64,000 nucleotides of DNA from positions 126,737,870 through 126,801,869 of the forward strand of contig OZ020588.1 of the NCBI GenBank assembly GCA_963971535.1, given 5' to 3'. The notes below the pieces were generated by a model, which worked only from the letters and a program-made list of their open reading frames with translations, was not told the DNA's origin and made no database searches. This DNA comes from Notolepis coatsorum. Taxonomy: Eukaryota > Chordata > Actinopteri > Aulopiformes > Paralepididae. Position 1 is the stretch's first letter. Each line of letters begins with the position of its first letter. The translations under genes were made by a program, and so were the position numbers. Below, piece after piece: positions 33,045 to 43,497 of this stretch.

Positions 33045-33864
33045 CCTTTTTTATTGTGAACCCCAGGTACTGTGCCTCTTCTAGTCCCAGCCTGCATTTC
33101 TTTGGGTTGGCGGTGAGACCCGCCTCCCGGAGGGCACCCAACACCGCTCTCACCTTTTGGAGGTGGGAGTCCCAATCTGACGAATGAATGATAATGTCAT
33201 CGAGATATGCGGCTGCATAATCCCGATGGGGCCGTAGTACTCTGTCCATCAGCCTCTGAAAGGTAGATGGCGCCCCATGCAGGCCAAACGGGAGAACTTT
33301 ATAGTGCAACAGCCCGTCTGGGGTGGAGAAAGCCGTCGTCTCCCTCGAGGCGGGGGCCAGAGGGACTTGCCAATAACCCTTCGTTAGATCTAGTGTTGTG
33401 ATGAACCTGGCCTGGCCCAGTCTATCAATGAGCTCATCCACTCTAGGCATGGGATAGGCGTCAAACTTTGAAATGTCATTAAGCTTCCTGAAATCGTTGC
33501 AGAACCTGGTTGTTGAGTCGGGTTTCGGCACTAAAACAATTGGACTAGACCACCTGCTATGAGACTCCTCAATTACTCCCATCTCCAGCATGACCCGCAC
33601 TTCTCTTCTTACGGCCTCTCTTTTTGCCTCTGGGATACGATAGGGCTTCAGCTTTACCTTGTCTCCCGGGCTGGTAATAATGTGGTGCTGGGCCAATGTG
33701 GTGCGGCCCGGCGTGGCCGAAAACACGTCCCGGTTCTGTTGGACCAGCTCCCGAAGCTCCTGCCGTTGGGTCGGGGACAACTGTTCCCCGATGGGAACAT
33801 CGGCCGCCTCTGCCACCTGCTGCGCAAAAGGGGGGAGAGGGGGGGGGGGGGGCGAGAGCAACAC
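33001..33864 (-). pseudogene. Gypsy reverse transcriptase domain
   Basis: The frame carries EMGVIEESHSRWSSPIVLVPKPD, FCNDFRKLN, FITTLDLTKGYWQ, LPFGLHGAPSTFQRLMD and the catalytic YLDDIIIHS, all in the order of Ty3/Gypsy RT. It loses frame after YLGFTIKKG near 33045. Its 5' side begins at a G/C run (33836-33852) where the frame from the integrase ORF has been lost. Confidence 0.92.
33839..33852. repeat. Poly-G run inside pol
   Basis: A G-rich run of about 19 bases with one A (33834-33852). It lies at the border between the integrase and RT regions and probably contributes to the frame change. Confidence 0.8.
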
Positions 33865-33919
33865 ATCCCGGGCATGCCAATTCTTTAACAGGTTAACATG
33901 GTATAACTGTCAATGCTTC

Positions 33920-35803
33920 CTACGGTCGGGCTGGTGGACCTTTGCACTCTGCTGTCGGAACCAATACGAGGACCCGGTCCCCCACATTAAACTCCCGTGG
34001 CTGTGCGCCCCGGTCATAAATGCGCTTCTGTGCGTCTTGGGCCTGTTGCATATGTTCTCTCACCACTGGCCAGAGCGCCTTCATCCTGTCTCTCATCACC
34101 TGCACATGCTCTATGAGAGGCCGGTGGGGCGACGGCTGTTCCTCCCAAAACTCCTTTGCGATGTCCAGGAGACCCTGTGGCTTGCGGGCGTAGAGCAGCT
34201 CAAACGGTGAGAAGCCAGTGGAAGCCTGTGGGACCTCACGCACAGAGAACATCAGAAAGGGCAACAACTGATCCCAATTCTTCCCATCCTTCTCCATCAC
34301 CTTTCTTAGCATGCTTTTCAGTGTTTTGTTAAAGCGTTCGCACAGCCCATCCGTCTGTGGATGGTATATGGAGGTTCGCAGCTGTTCCACTTTCATTAGT
34401 TTGCACATTTCTTTCATGACCCGCGACATAAAGCACGAGCCCTGATCAGTGAGAATGGAATCGGCAATTCCCACCCGACTAAACAAATGAACAAGCTCCC
34501 GTGCCACAATTTTGGCCGCCACCGTGCGTAACGGGATGGCTTCGGGGTAACGTGTTGCATAATCTATGATTACCAGTATATACTGGTGGCCTCGGGACGA
34601 TTTGACTAGTGGGCCCACCATGTCGAGGGCAATTCTTGAGAATGGGGTCTCAATGATGGGCAGTGGGATCAGAGGATTTTTATAGTGTACCTTTGGTGCT
34701 GCGCGTTGACACTCTGGGCAGCTCCTGCAGTAGTCCTCTACCGCTCTCTTCATGCCCGGCCAATGGAAACACGCCTTTATGCGCTCCATGGTTTTGTCCA
34801 CGCCCAGATGCGCTCCGAGGATATGTGAATGCGCTAGCTGTAGTACAGTGGGAATAAAGAATTTCGGCACCAGCAATAGTTCTTTAACCTCATCAATCTT
34901 TTTTACGACTTGGTACAGCAGTTGTCTTTTTATTGCAAAGTGAGGATATGACAGGTTACTCACCCCCTCCACTGGATTTCCATCTACGGTTTTGATATTC
35001 GCACGGGCCTGCGTTAGGTTTGGGTCTTCCAGCTGGGCCGTTCCGAACTGACTCGCCAGGTCCCTCCCCACCTCGTCCGCCTGGGGGAACTCTGCAAATG
35101 GGTCCTCGTCACTGCTATCCGTCTCGGGGCCCGCTTGGGGCTCCGGCGCGTCGTCACCCACACCTGATGCCGTCTCAGTCTCACTCCCCGTTACATTCAG
35201 GGGCTCCGGCGCGTCGTCACCCACATCTGATGCCGTCTCAGTCTCACTCCCCGTTACATTCAGAGCACACACCTTCGGCTGACGTAATCCTTTCCTCTTC
35301 CTCGGTTTACCCGTGGAGGGTGGGGTGCGCGGGGAGATGACGGCTGAGCACAGCTGGCGATACAGGGGGCAGTCTCGACCAATCAGCAGCGCTACCGGCA
35401 GGTTGGGTATCACGCCGGCTGTCATCGAGCAGACCCCCTTGGTGGTTGTCAGGGTGATCTGCGCTGTGGGATACAACTTTGTGTCCCCGTGCACACAGGA
35501 CACTGACACTGACACTTTCGGAGCCTCTGCGTCGCAGTGTGCCAAATGGGGCTGAACCAGCGTTATGACACTACCCAAGTCCAGGAGCGCCACTGCATCT
35601 TCATCGTTGACGCGCACAGGTAAAAGTGTCGCTGATGTTTCCTTATGGGCCCAACAGGCTGCGCCATAATTGCACGTCTTTCCGCGGGGGTCTGAAGCTG
35701 CCGCCGATGGCATGGACACATCCCGGCCTGGGCAGTTCCACGAGAGATGCCCTGGCTCGCCGCAGTCATAGCAGCGTCTTTGGTCCTGGTCAAACAGGAC
35801 CAA
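33920..35803 (-). CDS. Gypsy zinc knuckle, protease and integrase
   Basis: A 627-residue frame. Near residue 11 is a CCHC zinc knuckle (CYDCGEPGHLSWNC), the end of gag. The protease active site is near 73 (ALLDLGS, where DSG would be usual). A duplicated acidic block of about 24 residues (NVTGSETETAS) follows near 190-235. The integrase has an HHCC domain (HSHILGAHL... CPEC, near 333-375), DDE core residues in ALDMVGP, ILTDQGSCF and HPQTDGLCERFN, and a C-terminal VGDRVLVLVP stretch. Sitting upstream of RT is the feature that identifies the Gmr1 type. DLGS instead of DSG or DTG may disable the protease. Confidence 0.9.
   Translation of the reverse strand: MVLFDQDQRRCYDCGEPGHLSWNCPGRDVSMPSAAASDPRGKTCNYGAACWAHKETSATLLPVRVNDEDAVALLDLGSVITLVQPHLAHCDAEAPKVSVSVSCVHGDTKLYPTAQITLTTTKGVCSMTAGVIPNLPVALLIGRDCPLYRQLCSAVISPRTPPSTGKPRKRKGLRQPKVCALNVTGSETETASDVGDDAPEPLNVTGSETETASGVGDDAPEPQAGPETDSSDEDPFAEFPQADEVGRDLASQFGTAQLEDPNLTQARANIKTVDGNPVEGVSNLSYPHFAIKRQLLYQVVKKIDEVKELLLVPKFFIPTVLQLAHSHILGAHLGVDKTMERIKACFHWPGMKRAVEDYCRSCPECQRAAPKVHYKNPLIPLPIIETPFSRIALDMVGPLVKSSRGHQYILVIIDYATRYPEAIPLRTVAAKIVARELVHLFSRVGIADSILTDQGSCFMSRVMKEMCKLMKVEQLRTSIYHPQTDGLCERFNKTLKSMLRKVMEKDGKNWDQLLPFLMFSVREVPQASTGFSPFELLYARKPQGLLDIAKEFWEEQPSPHRPLIEHVQVMRDRMKALWPVVREHMQQAQDAQKRIYDRGAQPREFNVGDRVLVLVPTAECKGPPARP
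35160..35264 (-). repeat. Internal duplication in the Gypsy protease-integrase linker
   Basis: A block of about 72 bases containing GGCTCCGGCGCGTCGTCACC and GTCTCAGTCTCACTCCCC occurs twice in tandem with one or two differences, duplicating a 24-residue acidic linker. Confidence 0.85.
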
Positions 35804-35819
35804 AGACTTCGGGGTAGTT

Positions 35820-36576
35820 CGGGATCACCTGCGTTCCCTACCCGGCCCCTTGGGCTGGGCTCGTCGGGACCCCTCCTCGTTCTTAGCCGCTCTGGCTTTT
35901 CCCCTCGCCCCCCTTTGAGTAAGTCCCGCGTTACCTGGTGGGCCTCCACAATATTCACTAGCTGCTCCACGGAGCGGGGGTCCGCCTGACTCGCCTGCTT
36001 CTTCGTGTCATAAGGGAGGGCTCTAACAAAGCGGTCCATAACAATCCGTTCTAAGACAGTGGGCCCTGCGGGGTCGGTCATTAGCCAGGCTCGGCTTATG
36101 CGGACTAGGTCGTGCATCTGGTAGCGCGGGGAGGCCTGTGCGTCATACACCCAGTCATGGAACCGCTGCGCACGGGACTGCAGACTATGGCCGTAGCGGG
36201 CCAAAATCTCCTGCTTTAGCCGGGTGTAGTTTTCGGCTTGCTCCGGTGGCAGGTCCTGGTAGGCCTTTTGCGCATTACCCGACAGGAAGGGGGCCAGCAG
36301 TCCCCCCCAGTCGTCCTCTGGCCAGCCTTCCCGGCCGGCGGTGCGCTCAAACGCTAGGAGATAGGCTTCTATATCCTCCAGCTCCGTCAGCTTGGGGATG
36401 AAGCGCCCGGGGTTAGGCCGCGTCCCTGCGGGCCCTTCGTCCCGCCGGTGAGAGGCCATCCGCTGGAGCTCCGCATGGATCATCCCAGTCTGTTTCCTCT
36501 GTTCTTGCAGGGCCTCTTCATGCCGGGCCTGTTGTTCCAGGTTCGCCTGTACGAGCTGCTGCACCAGCGCGTCCAT
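35820..36576 (-). pseudogene. Gypsy gag (capsid part)
   Basis: Starting at the Met at 36576 (MDALVQQLVQANLEQQ), the frame begins with a Gln/Glu-rich helix. A capsid-like region with a retrotransposon gag/SCAN-like fold follows: DIEAYLLAFERTAGREGW, FLSGNAQKAYQDL, RLKQEILARYGHS, RFVRALPYDTKKQ. It passes the zinc-knuckle frame only by a frameshift near 35815, which could be a mutation or a programmed shift. Gag packages the element RNA into particles. Confidence 0.85.
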
Positions 36577-36693
36577 GCTTCTTTTCGTTATTATATATTT
36601 TTTAATTTCTTTTATTCTACTTCGATAAAGTCTATCGTTGTTTATCCTGCACCCCTTATTGCCAGTAGACTTTGCCCGCACTCTCCACCACTG

Positions 36694-37064
36694 TGGCAAT
36701 TCCAGGTGTCGGTGTGGCAGAATAAACAACACACAGACAGGTTGCAGTTCCCAAAATCATACTCTTTATTTTCTATTTAAATAATGATCGCTTGCTGGCG
36801 TTAATCTGTCGGCCGGGCGGCGTCTCCGCTCTGTGGCCTCTCGCATTGCGCTGCTACGGGGGACTGAGAGGAGGCTCCTCGGCTCTGTTAAGTCCCCCCT
36901 CCCCAATAGGCGCACCGCGCCGTGATTCGATAATCACTCCTGATGGTTCTCTAGTGACAGGTGCGTCCGGAAGCGGACGCCCAAACATGGGCAGCGCCCA
37001 GCCATTGGGTCGCCACGTAACGCCCATCAATCACCAAGCCCAGGGGTGGCTTGGGGTTGCCACA
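36694..37064 (-). repeat. Gypsy 5' LTR (371 bp)
   Basis: Same ends as the 3' LTR. It contains an extra block near 36962-36999 with the palindrome GCGTCCGGAAGCGGACGC. Confidence 0.9.
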
Positions 37065-37069
37065 ATATG

Positions 37070-37884
37070 TTGATCGTCACTTTGCCTCATTTAACGAACT
37101 TAAGTCTAAGTTTAATCTTACAAGCTCACACTTCTTTCATTACCTGCAGGTTAGAAAGTATGTCTGCAGTAATATCCCAGACTTTGAGACATGTCCCGCT
37201 GATTACCAGTTTTATAATCTCATGAGCCGATCACCAGTTTCAAAACACCTGATCTCTGATTTTGTTTCATATTTCTCGGTCCAATCTATGGCTTCCTCCG
37301 ACCACATTAAAGATGTATGGTCCACAGAGCTTAGTATGGAAATCTCTGATGAGATGTGGGAGGAGGGACATAGCAGGATACATAAATGTTCTATTAATGC
37401 CAGAGTCCAACTTATACAGTTTAAGGTCATTCACAGACTACATTACTCTAAAACCAAACTGCATAGAATCTATCCCTCTGTATCGCCTCTCTGTGATCGT
37501 TGCATGTCCGCAGAGGGTAATCTTTCACATATGTTTTGGTTTTGTCCCAAGCTATTTAAGTACTGGGTAGGCATTTTTGACTGGTACACCAAGGCGTATA
37601 AAAGATAGATTGCCCCAGACTGTCTTCTAGCTCTACTCGGCTGTTCAGCTAACACTGCGGAATTACCTTACAATGAGCAGGAGGCCCTGATGTTTGGTAT
37701 GGCTGTGGCCAAAAGAATTATCCTTAAGGAATGGAAAGACACGTCGTCTCCAAGTTATAAAAGATGGCTCACTGAGATGGTCTCCTCTCTGCAGCTGGAA
37801 AGCATCCGTCACAGTAGGTCTGAGACCTCGAACAAATTTGAAATTATATGGGGTCCCTTTTTGGAATGCTTAGCTAGAACATAA
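37070..37884 (+). pseudogene. L1-A ORF2, C-terminal part
   Basis: It continues from DLYV across the Gypsy insertion with DRHFASFNELKSKFNL. A CDRCMSAEGNLSHMFWFCP motif near 37492-37548 is the Cys-His knuckle at the end of L1-group ORF2 proteins. A frameshift near 37605 puts the last 90 codons (APDCLLALLGCSANT to ECLART) in another frame, ending at a TAA at 37882-37884. Confidence 0.88.
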
Positions 37885-37925
37885 GTGCTTCTCAATGTCC
37901 TCCTGTGTATTTTCTGTACTATGTA
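37885..37925 (+). other. L1-A 3' UTR, before the MITE
   Basis: A short UTR piece. It resumes at 38495 after the hAT-type MITE and reaches L1-B at 38729. Confidence 0.7.
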
Positions 37926-38494
37926 TTGGTGTTGTCACGATACTGGAATTTCGAGCTTCGATGCGATACCTTGGGGAGTATCGATGTTCGATACCATTTT
38001 CGATACCACGGGGAAAAAGGTTCAATCTTAAATAATTATTTTTTTTGATAGGTTTTGCTTCTGTTGCTGGTTGGTTCTCCTCAGCTTCTCTCTGGTACTG
38101 TAGGAGAGGATAGATATGGCACTTTTGAAACCCTTTGTTTATCTTTAGATCACACATTTGGAAATAACTGTTCATCTCACTTCAATCGTTTTTGTTGCAG
38201 AACATGGTGTTTTCTCAGGCAGACAGATGTAAACACTGTGGTCTGTGTTGCATGTGCCTGACGGGCTGAACTGTTTGTATTGCAGTCATGTTCCGACTTA
38301 ACTGAATGCACATGTGTGTGTGTGTGGACTTCTGTACTATTGCGGGTATTGAAGTGAACAATGCAACTTCCTTTTATTTTATTTTTTTTATGAATGATTA
38401 GGTTCGATATTTCGGAAAATGAGTATTGAAACAGTTTTGGGTATTCAGAATCAGAATCGATATGTGTCGATTTTCCGATATTTTTGACAACATT
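37926..38494. mobile_element. hAT-type MITE (569 bp)
   Basis: The flanks ACTATGTA (37918-37925 and 38495-38502) are a perfect 8-bp target duplication. The ends, TTGGTGTTGTCACGATAC and, reversed, AATGTTGTCAAAAATATC, share TGTTGTCA plus a GAAATTTCGATA-like follow-up. Interior hairpins contain TCGATACC motifs. No ORF of note. Confidence 0.82.
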
Positions 38495-38714
38495 ACTATG
38501 TATATGTGTATATATATGTGTGTATATATTATACTACCATATATGTGTATATATGTCAGAGAATCAGCCCCTTGAGTCCTTAGTGTATAGCATATGACAT
38601 GGTGTTTGTTCATTGATGTGACAGTGTCTGGCAACATACTGTTTGTGTTCTTTTTATTTATTTTTTATTTTTTTTGTGTTTGTGATTTGTCTTGATGTGT
38701 GTTTGTGAAACTAT
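38495..38714 (+). other. L1-A 3' UTR, after the MITE
   Basis: It starts with a (TATATG)-type microsatellite (to about 38555) and ends in AT-rich sequence just before the L1-B target site. Confidence 0.7.
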
Positions 38715-38729
38715 AAAAGCTGAAAATAA
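38715..38729. repeat. L1-B target duplication, left copy
   Basis: AAAAGCTGAAAATAA; the right copy is at 49610-49624, directly after the poly-A of L1-B. Confidence 0.85.
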
Positions 38730-38895
38730 GAGAGACTTCCGGTTTAGCTGCATTATGTAGCGCACGCATTTGGTAATAGCTCCGCTCCCATTAACGTTAA
38801 TTTAGTTTAAAAACCTTATTTGGACAATACCAAAAGAGATTAGACCACATCGTATGTATTGATAAGACCTTCTACTAACTATATCAAAAGACAAC

Positions 38896-39729
38896 ATGGA
38901 TAAGGAAAAGAAGAAGATTGGAAAGAAACAAGAAACAGCAATTCTAACGGCGCAGATTGAAACACGTTTAAAAAAAATAACAGGCGGCGTTGCTGCAGAT
39001 CCGTCGGTGACAAGCCCCGACGAGGGGAATATAGAGGAGAATACACCGGGACCATCGACTATTGGCCCCGAGAGGGAGACAATAGATGTCAACATAACAG
39101 GAACGACAGGAAAAAGTACCGTGAGAGATAAAGCAGGTGATTTTGAGAAGATAATTGTAAACAAATCCATCGGATCCCTCACTGCACCCATATCACCAAC
39201 TGACACAAGCAGTGCAATTACACCACCCGACTTCAACTCACTGACTATCCTGATGAAAGAACAGATGGTCGCTTTCAAATTACACATCGATTCTAAATTT
39301 GAACACATCGATGCTAAATTAGAAGAAGTTAAGAAAGCGGTCGCTGTACAGTCCGAGCGAATCACGACAGTGGAGAATACGGTGACAGATATTACACGGG
39401 CAGTCAAAGTGAACGAGAACACCATCAACGTTGGCATGACAGAGGTAACAAAGGAGATAAAAAGGGTGGAAGAGGCATGCCGGAGGAAAATACAAGATGT
39501 TAAAGATGAAGCGATGGAGAGGCTACTCGAAACCCAACGCTACTACAGGCGAAATAACATCCGCATTGTAGGACTTGATGAAGCAGTCAATTGCGCAGAC
39601 GACAACTTTCCAACAGTGCTATCAGAGATTTTGGGTAACAACTTTCTAAACACAGTGCCGACAGTGGACCAAGCTTACAGAATCGGTACTCGGGATCAAA
39701 GAAGCAACGGGCCAAGAGTCATCATTGTT
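38896..39729 (+). pseudogene. L1-B ORF1, N-terminal part
   Basis: 278 codons. A basic start (KEKKKIGKKQ) and a Thr/Pro-rich low-complexity region are followed by a long coiled coil (about residues 115-220, KFEHIDAKLEEVKKAVAVQSE). The RRM-like domain then starts with RRNNIRIVGLDE and AYRIGTR. The frame stops making sense at 39730, where the LINE-tail insert begins. Confidence 0.88.
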
Positions 39730-40107
39730 TTGATTGATTGATTGAAAAGTTTATTAACAGATTGCAGAATGGGTACAGTACAGTACAGCTCAATACATAC
39801 AATTGTTAAGGGGATGCAGACCAGAGAAAGACTTTCGTCTTGTTTACATCAGGGTCCCCCATTTTCAATTCATCATAACATATATGACATACATGACATA
39901 CAGATAGACAGTACTGCTACATCTATACATTTATGACATATCAGATTTGCAAATACAGTACTGTTTGTGATACAAAAGTGTCCAGAAAAGGAGTGTATAT
40001 ACATTTGGCATAGAAACTGTACATTGGAGGAGGTTGGTTGGGTGGGGTGGGGTTGGGTGGGTTGGGTGAGGGCTGTACATTGGAGGTGGGGGGGGGGGGG
40101 GGGGACT
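39730..40107 (-). mobile_element. LINE-tail fragment inserted in L1-B ORF1
   Basis: Minus-strand fragment of about 378 bases. Its 3' end is the CAATCAATCA tail (39731-39744 on the plus strand), preceded by TTAATAAACTTTT. Its 5' side is a C-rich stretch with CCTCCAATGTACAG repeats. ORF1 codons resume at LRKTAIRDD. I see no target duplication, unlike the other insertions. Confidence 0.75.
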
Positions 40108-40303
40108 CTGCGGAAGACGGCAATAAGAGATGACATCATCAAAATTGCTCGCATCCAAAGGGGGAAGCTGAAACATGGTGAACACTCAATATTTATCTAC
40201 AAGGATCTTTGCAAAGAGGCCATCGCTCGGCGTCTCCCCTACAAGGAGGTGATGCAGAAATTGTTCATGTCTGGCCTCAGACCAAGGCTAGCATACCCGG
40301 CAC
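40108..40303 (+). pseudogene. L1-B ORF1, middle part
   Basis: It encodes LRKTAIRDDIIKIARIQRG through IYKDLCKEAIARR to GLRPRLAYPA, the C-terminal domain of L1 ORF1p. The frame is the same as before the LINE-tail insert once that insert is ignored. Confidence 0.85.
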
Positions 40304-40342
40304 CAGTGGCGGACTGGGACACAAATTCAGCCCGGGACATTC

Positions 40343-40411
40343 AGACGCACCAGCCCACACACCGGCCCACGCACCGGCCCACGCACCGGCTCCGAAACCG
40401 GCCCACACAAC
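40343..40411. repeat. Short block of the 12-bp GGCCCACGCACC repeat
   Basis: About five imperfect units near the left end of the hAT element. The same unit makes the large array near its right end. Confidence 0.8.
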
Positions 40412-40521
40412 GGCCGTTATGAAACACTTGTCCAGTATTAAACAACCCAAGGCTGTGGCTAAGGAGTCAACATCAGGGAGACCAAATCTACACACCGCCC
40501 CTAGATGTGCACTCATGCACA

Positions 40522-40523
40522 GT

Positions 40524-40557
<34 letters not shown>

Positions 40558-40564
40558 ACACACA
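40522..40564. repeat. (CA)n microsatellite
   Basis: About 15 CA units followed by a short GACACACACA stretch. Confidence 0.93.
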
Positions 40565-40837
40565 CATATATATACCGTTACTTCCTGTCATTGGCATATG
40601 TTTTTTTTTTACTAACATCTTAGTGCCTCATTAGCCTAGGGATTAAGGATACATGAAGTATTAACTACACCATAATAATATTGAGGTTTTGATCCATAGA
40701 AAAGGTCTGTGCTAGACAATTTCAGTTAGATTGGATTTATTGTCCTTTAATTTGGCACTCATGACATTAGTTGCTTGCCGTTTAATCAACATCGAAAGAC
40801 CCCCCACTTCCTCCCAGACACCCATTCCAAGAGCTTG

Positions 40838-41096
<259 letters not shown>

Positions 41097-41104
41097 TCTG
41101 TCTG

Positions 41105-41219
41105 TCTGGACTGGGCTCTCTCTCTCCCCTCAGGGTCAGCTGTGCTGGACTGGGCACTCTCTCTCCCCTCAGGGTCAGCTGTGCTGGACTGGGCGCTCTC
41201 TCTTTCCTCAGAGTCAACT
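41105..41219. repeat. 37-bp tandem repeat, three copies
   Basis: The unit CTGGACTGGGCTCTCTCTCT... CAGGGTCAGCTGTG occurs three times with single-base changes. Confidence 0.9.
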
Positions 41220-41234
41220 GCATAAGAAGAACAT

Positions 41235-41295
41235 CACCAATCAATAATAATGGCTTGAATTCATACAGCGTTTTTCAGCCTTTTGAAAACACCCA

Positions 41296-41380
<85 letters not shown>

Positions 41381-41830
41381 TTATTCAGTCATCATCTCAC
41401 ACAATACAATATACACCATCATTTAACAATATTTGATTTTACAGTGACTGAGAAGGTACAGACTGAAGCAATGCTTATATAGCCTATGCCTGTCCTATAT
41501 TCTTAACAAAAATTTAAAAAATTAAGACTCCAAAACAGTATTCTAAAAGAAAATAGCAAAAAAAAAACAGTATTATTCACCCTTGTAGTTTTCAAAAATA
41601 GCTTTACAAACCATTTTCTTAAAAACCAAAAGCGAATTACTCATTCTTAACTGTATATCAGCATTGTTCCACAAAGCGCTTCACAGAAACCATCAAGCAT
41701 TCACACTCACACAGTCATACGCTACTGGTGGTCGTGAGCAGCATCAGCAAACACAGCTTTCCTGTGGCAGACTGACGGAATCATGTCTGCTATTCAGCGC
41801 CAACCACCATCAACAACCTTCATAAATACA
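41235..41830 (+). mobile_element. Fish retroposon fragment split by (TAG)n
   Basis: TGAATTCATACAGCGTTTTTCAGC and, further on, CAAAGCGCTTCACAGAAACC with CATTCACACTCACACAGTC resemble an abundant fish repeat. A (TAG)n tract of about 27 units (41298-41379) interrupts it. Confidence 0.45.
41298..41380. repeat. (TAG)n microsatellite
   Basis: About 27 uninterrupted TAG units. Confidence 0.96.
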
Positions 41831-42373
41831 TTCAACATTAATGGAATAGGCTAACTACCAACTTAGCTGTAGCAGTTAGCTGTTATATGCAATCACATTT
41901 GTTTAACTACGGGGTAGTAGTTGACCTAGTTGTTAGCTTAAGCTAGTTAGCTGTGGTTATCTACAAACATGTAGATGAGACTAATCGAGAACATGGCTAA
42001 CTGTTGGGAATTCTAAGGTACATCTTATTTAAGCATGTAAAATGGCAACTAATCAATTCAATCAATTAGATTACCAATATTATATCAACATGAAAATTTG
42101 AAAGGGAACATAATAGTATTTTATTTGAGTATTTACTATTATAATATTAGTAGCCAATTAATTTGCAGCCCGTCCTAGGTTCTGATTGGCTCTCTAGGTT
42201 AGCACTTTAGCTTCTGATGCTGTGGTGGGCACTAGTCCTAACATTGCTAACTAAACTTTTAGTCAGAGAAAAAACGTCACGAGTCACGACTATTTACGTC
42301 CACGTGCTGTAAGGAATCAGGAATACGGAAAGCACATTGTCTTGTAATAGAATGACTGAAATCACTGCAAGAA

Positions 42374-42625
42374 CTAGTATAGGCTAGCTAGCCCCCATGA
42401 ACCGGCACACACCAACAGTAGAATATGCACTAGGCTACTGCACGCACCTGTCATGTTACTGTTGGTTCCTTCCACTTGAACTTCATCATCATTAGCAGCA
42501 GCAGCTACTCTAACGCCAGCCCTTCCTCTACTAAACATGTCTGTAATTTTAGAACATTGTTCTGCGTCTTTTACTAGCAATTCTAGCTTTTTCAGCTCCA
42601 CCCTTTCTTTTTTTGCATTCTCCAT
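42374..42625 (-). pseudogene. hAT transposase N-terminal fragment
   Basis: The minus-strand frame has an N-terminal Lys/Glu-rich helix followed by LLVKDAEQCSKITDMFSR, matching the start of a class of hAT transposases in which a KCxKLTDMF-like motif precedes a linker and then the zinc finger. After about 60 residues the similarity ends. It is the only trace of the enzyme that would recognise the CAGTGGCGGACTGG ends. Confidence 0.55.
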
Positions 42626-42689
42626 TTCTGCGCTTCTAGGCCTACTCGCGGTTGGGAGGAAACGTGAATCTCATTCACTGATGTCTCAT

Positions 42690-43494
42690 GTCTCATTCAA
42701 GACTGGCTAACAAAAGCATGTCTTTCACTTAACACCAAGAAAACAGTGTGTATGATGTTCACAAAGTCACCAGTAGAGGTCACTCACTCTAATGTGTTTC
42801 TGGGAGAGGCGGAGCTGGACATTGTACATTAATTCAAGTATCTTGGGGTCACATTGGACTCTACATTGACCTTCAAAAAGTAATGTGAAGAAAGTGACAA
42901 ACACAGTCAAGTTTAACATCGAAAACTTCAGGCAGATCAGGCCCTGCCTGCCAGTTAATGCTGCAAGGATGTTTCTGCATTCAATGATTTTATCACACAT
43001 CGAGTACTGTTTTATCAACTGGTCTCTTTCATATGTCACTACTCTTACACCAATAGAATTACTCTACAAAAAAGCCATAAAAGTATTTGATAGGAAACCA
43101 ATTTCATTTCATCACTGTAATGTTTTAAAAAAACATAACATGCTAAGTTTCGAGAATTTCCAAGTTTTCAAATATACTTGCTTCATGTACAAGGTTCTGC
43201 GTGGACTTGCCCCTCCCCCATTGAATGAGTTCATCCAACAGAAAGCAGACACTGGCATTACCACCAGGGCCATCAGTAGAGGGGACTGTAAGGTGCCTTT
43301 TCGGTATACTACCATTGCAAAAACTGTGTTCTCTGTTAAAAGTGGTAACTACTGGAATAGCCTACCAGTTGTGATTAGAGAGTGCCCTACATACTCCATG
43401 TTCAAGACCCATCTTAAACTGCATCTTAAGGCAAACCAGAACTGTGATCATTTTTAATCTGATTTAGTTTATGCAACTTGTTTATTGTTTTATT
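42690..43494 (+). pseudogene. 5'-truncated LINE (RT C-terminus) inside the hAT element
   Basis: The fragment starts at the end of the RT palm (ACLSLNTKKTVCMMF) and runs through YLGVTLDSTLTF, NFRQIRPCLPVNAARMFLHSMILSHIEYCF and SFHHCNVLKKHNMLSFENFQVF to the last ORF codons near 43457. It is the same family as the host LINE at 23.8-25.2 kb. One frameshift lies near 42880. I could not see a target duplication. Confidence 0.85.
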
Positions 43495-43497
43495 GCC

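Larger units (their letters stand above)
32059..37064 (-). mobile_element. Gmr1-type Ty3/Gypsy retrotransposon, 5.0 kb
   Basis: Two LTRs (32059-32393 and 36694-37064) and the 5-bp duplication ATATG define the element, which lies on the minus strand inside L1-A ORF2. The domain order from the 5' end is gag, zinc knuckle, protease, integrase, reverse transcriptase, RNase H. Integrase before RT is the Copia-like order known within Gypsy from Gmr1 elements, first described in Atlantic cod. Frames are broken in at least three places, so it is inactive. I did not recognise the primer tRNA next to the 5' LTR. Confidence 0.92.

Noticed and set aside
35563-35819. C-terminal extension of the Gypsy gag frame
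   Set aside because: The neighbouring frame carries the CCHC knuckle and is the real continuation; the extension is the result of a frameshift near 35815.
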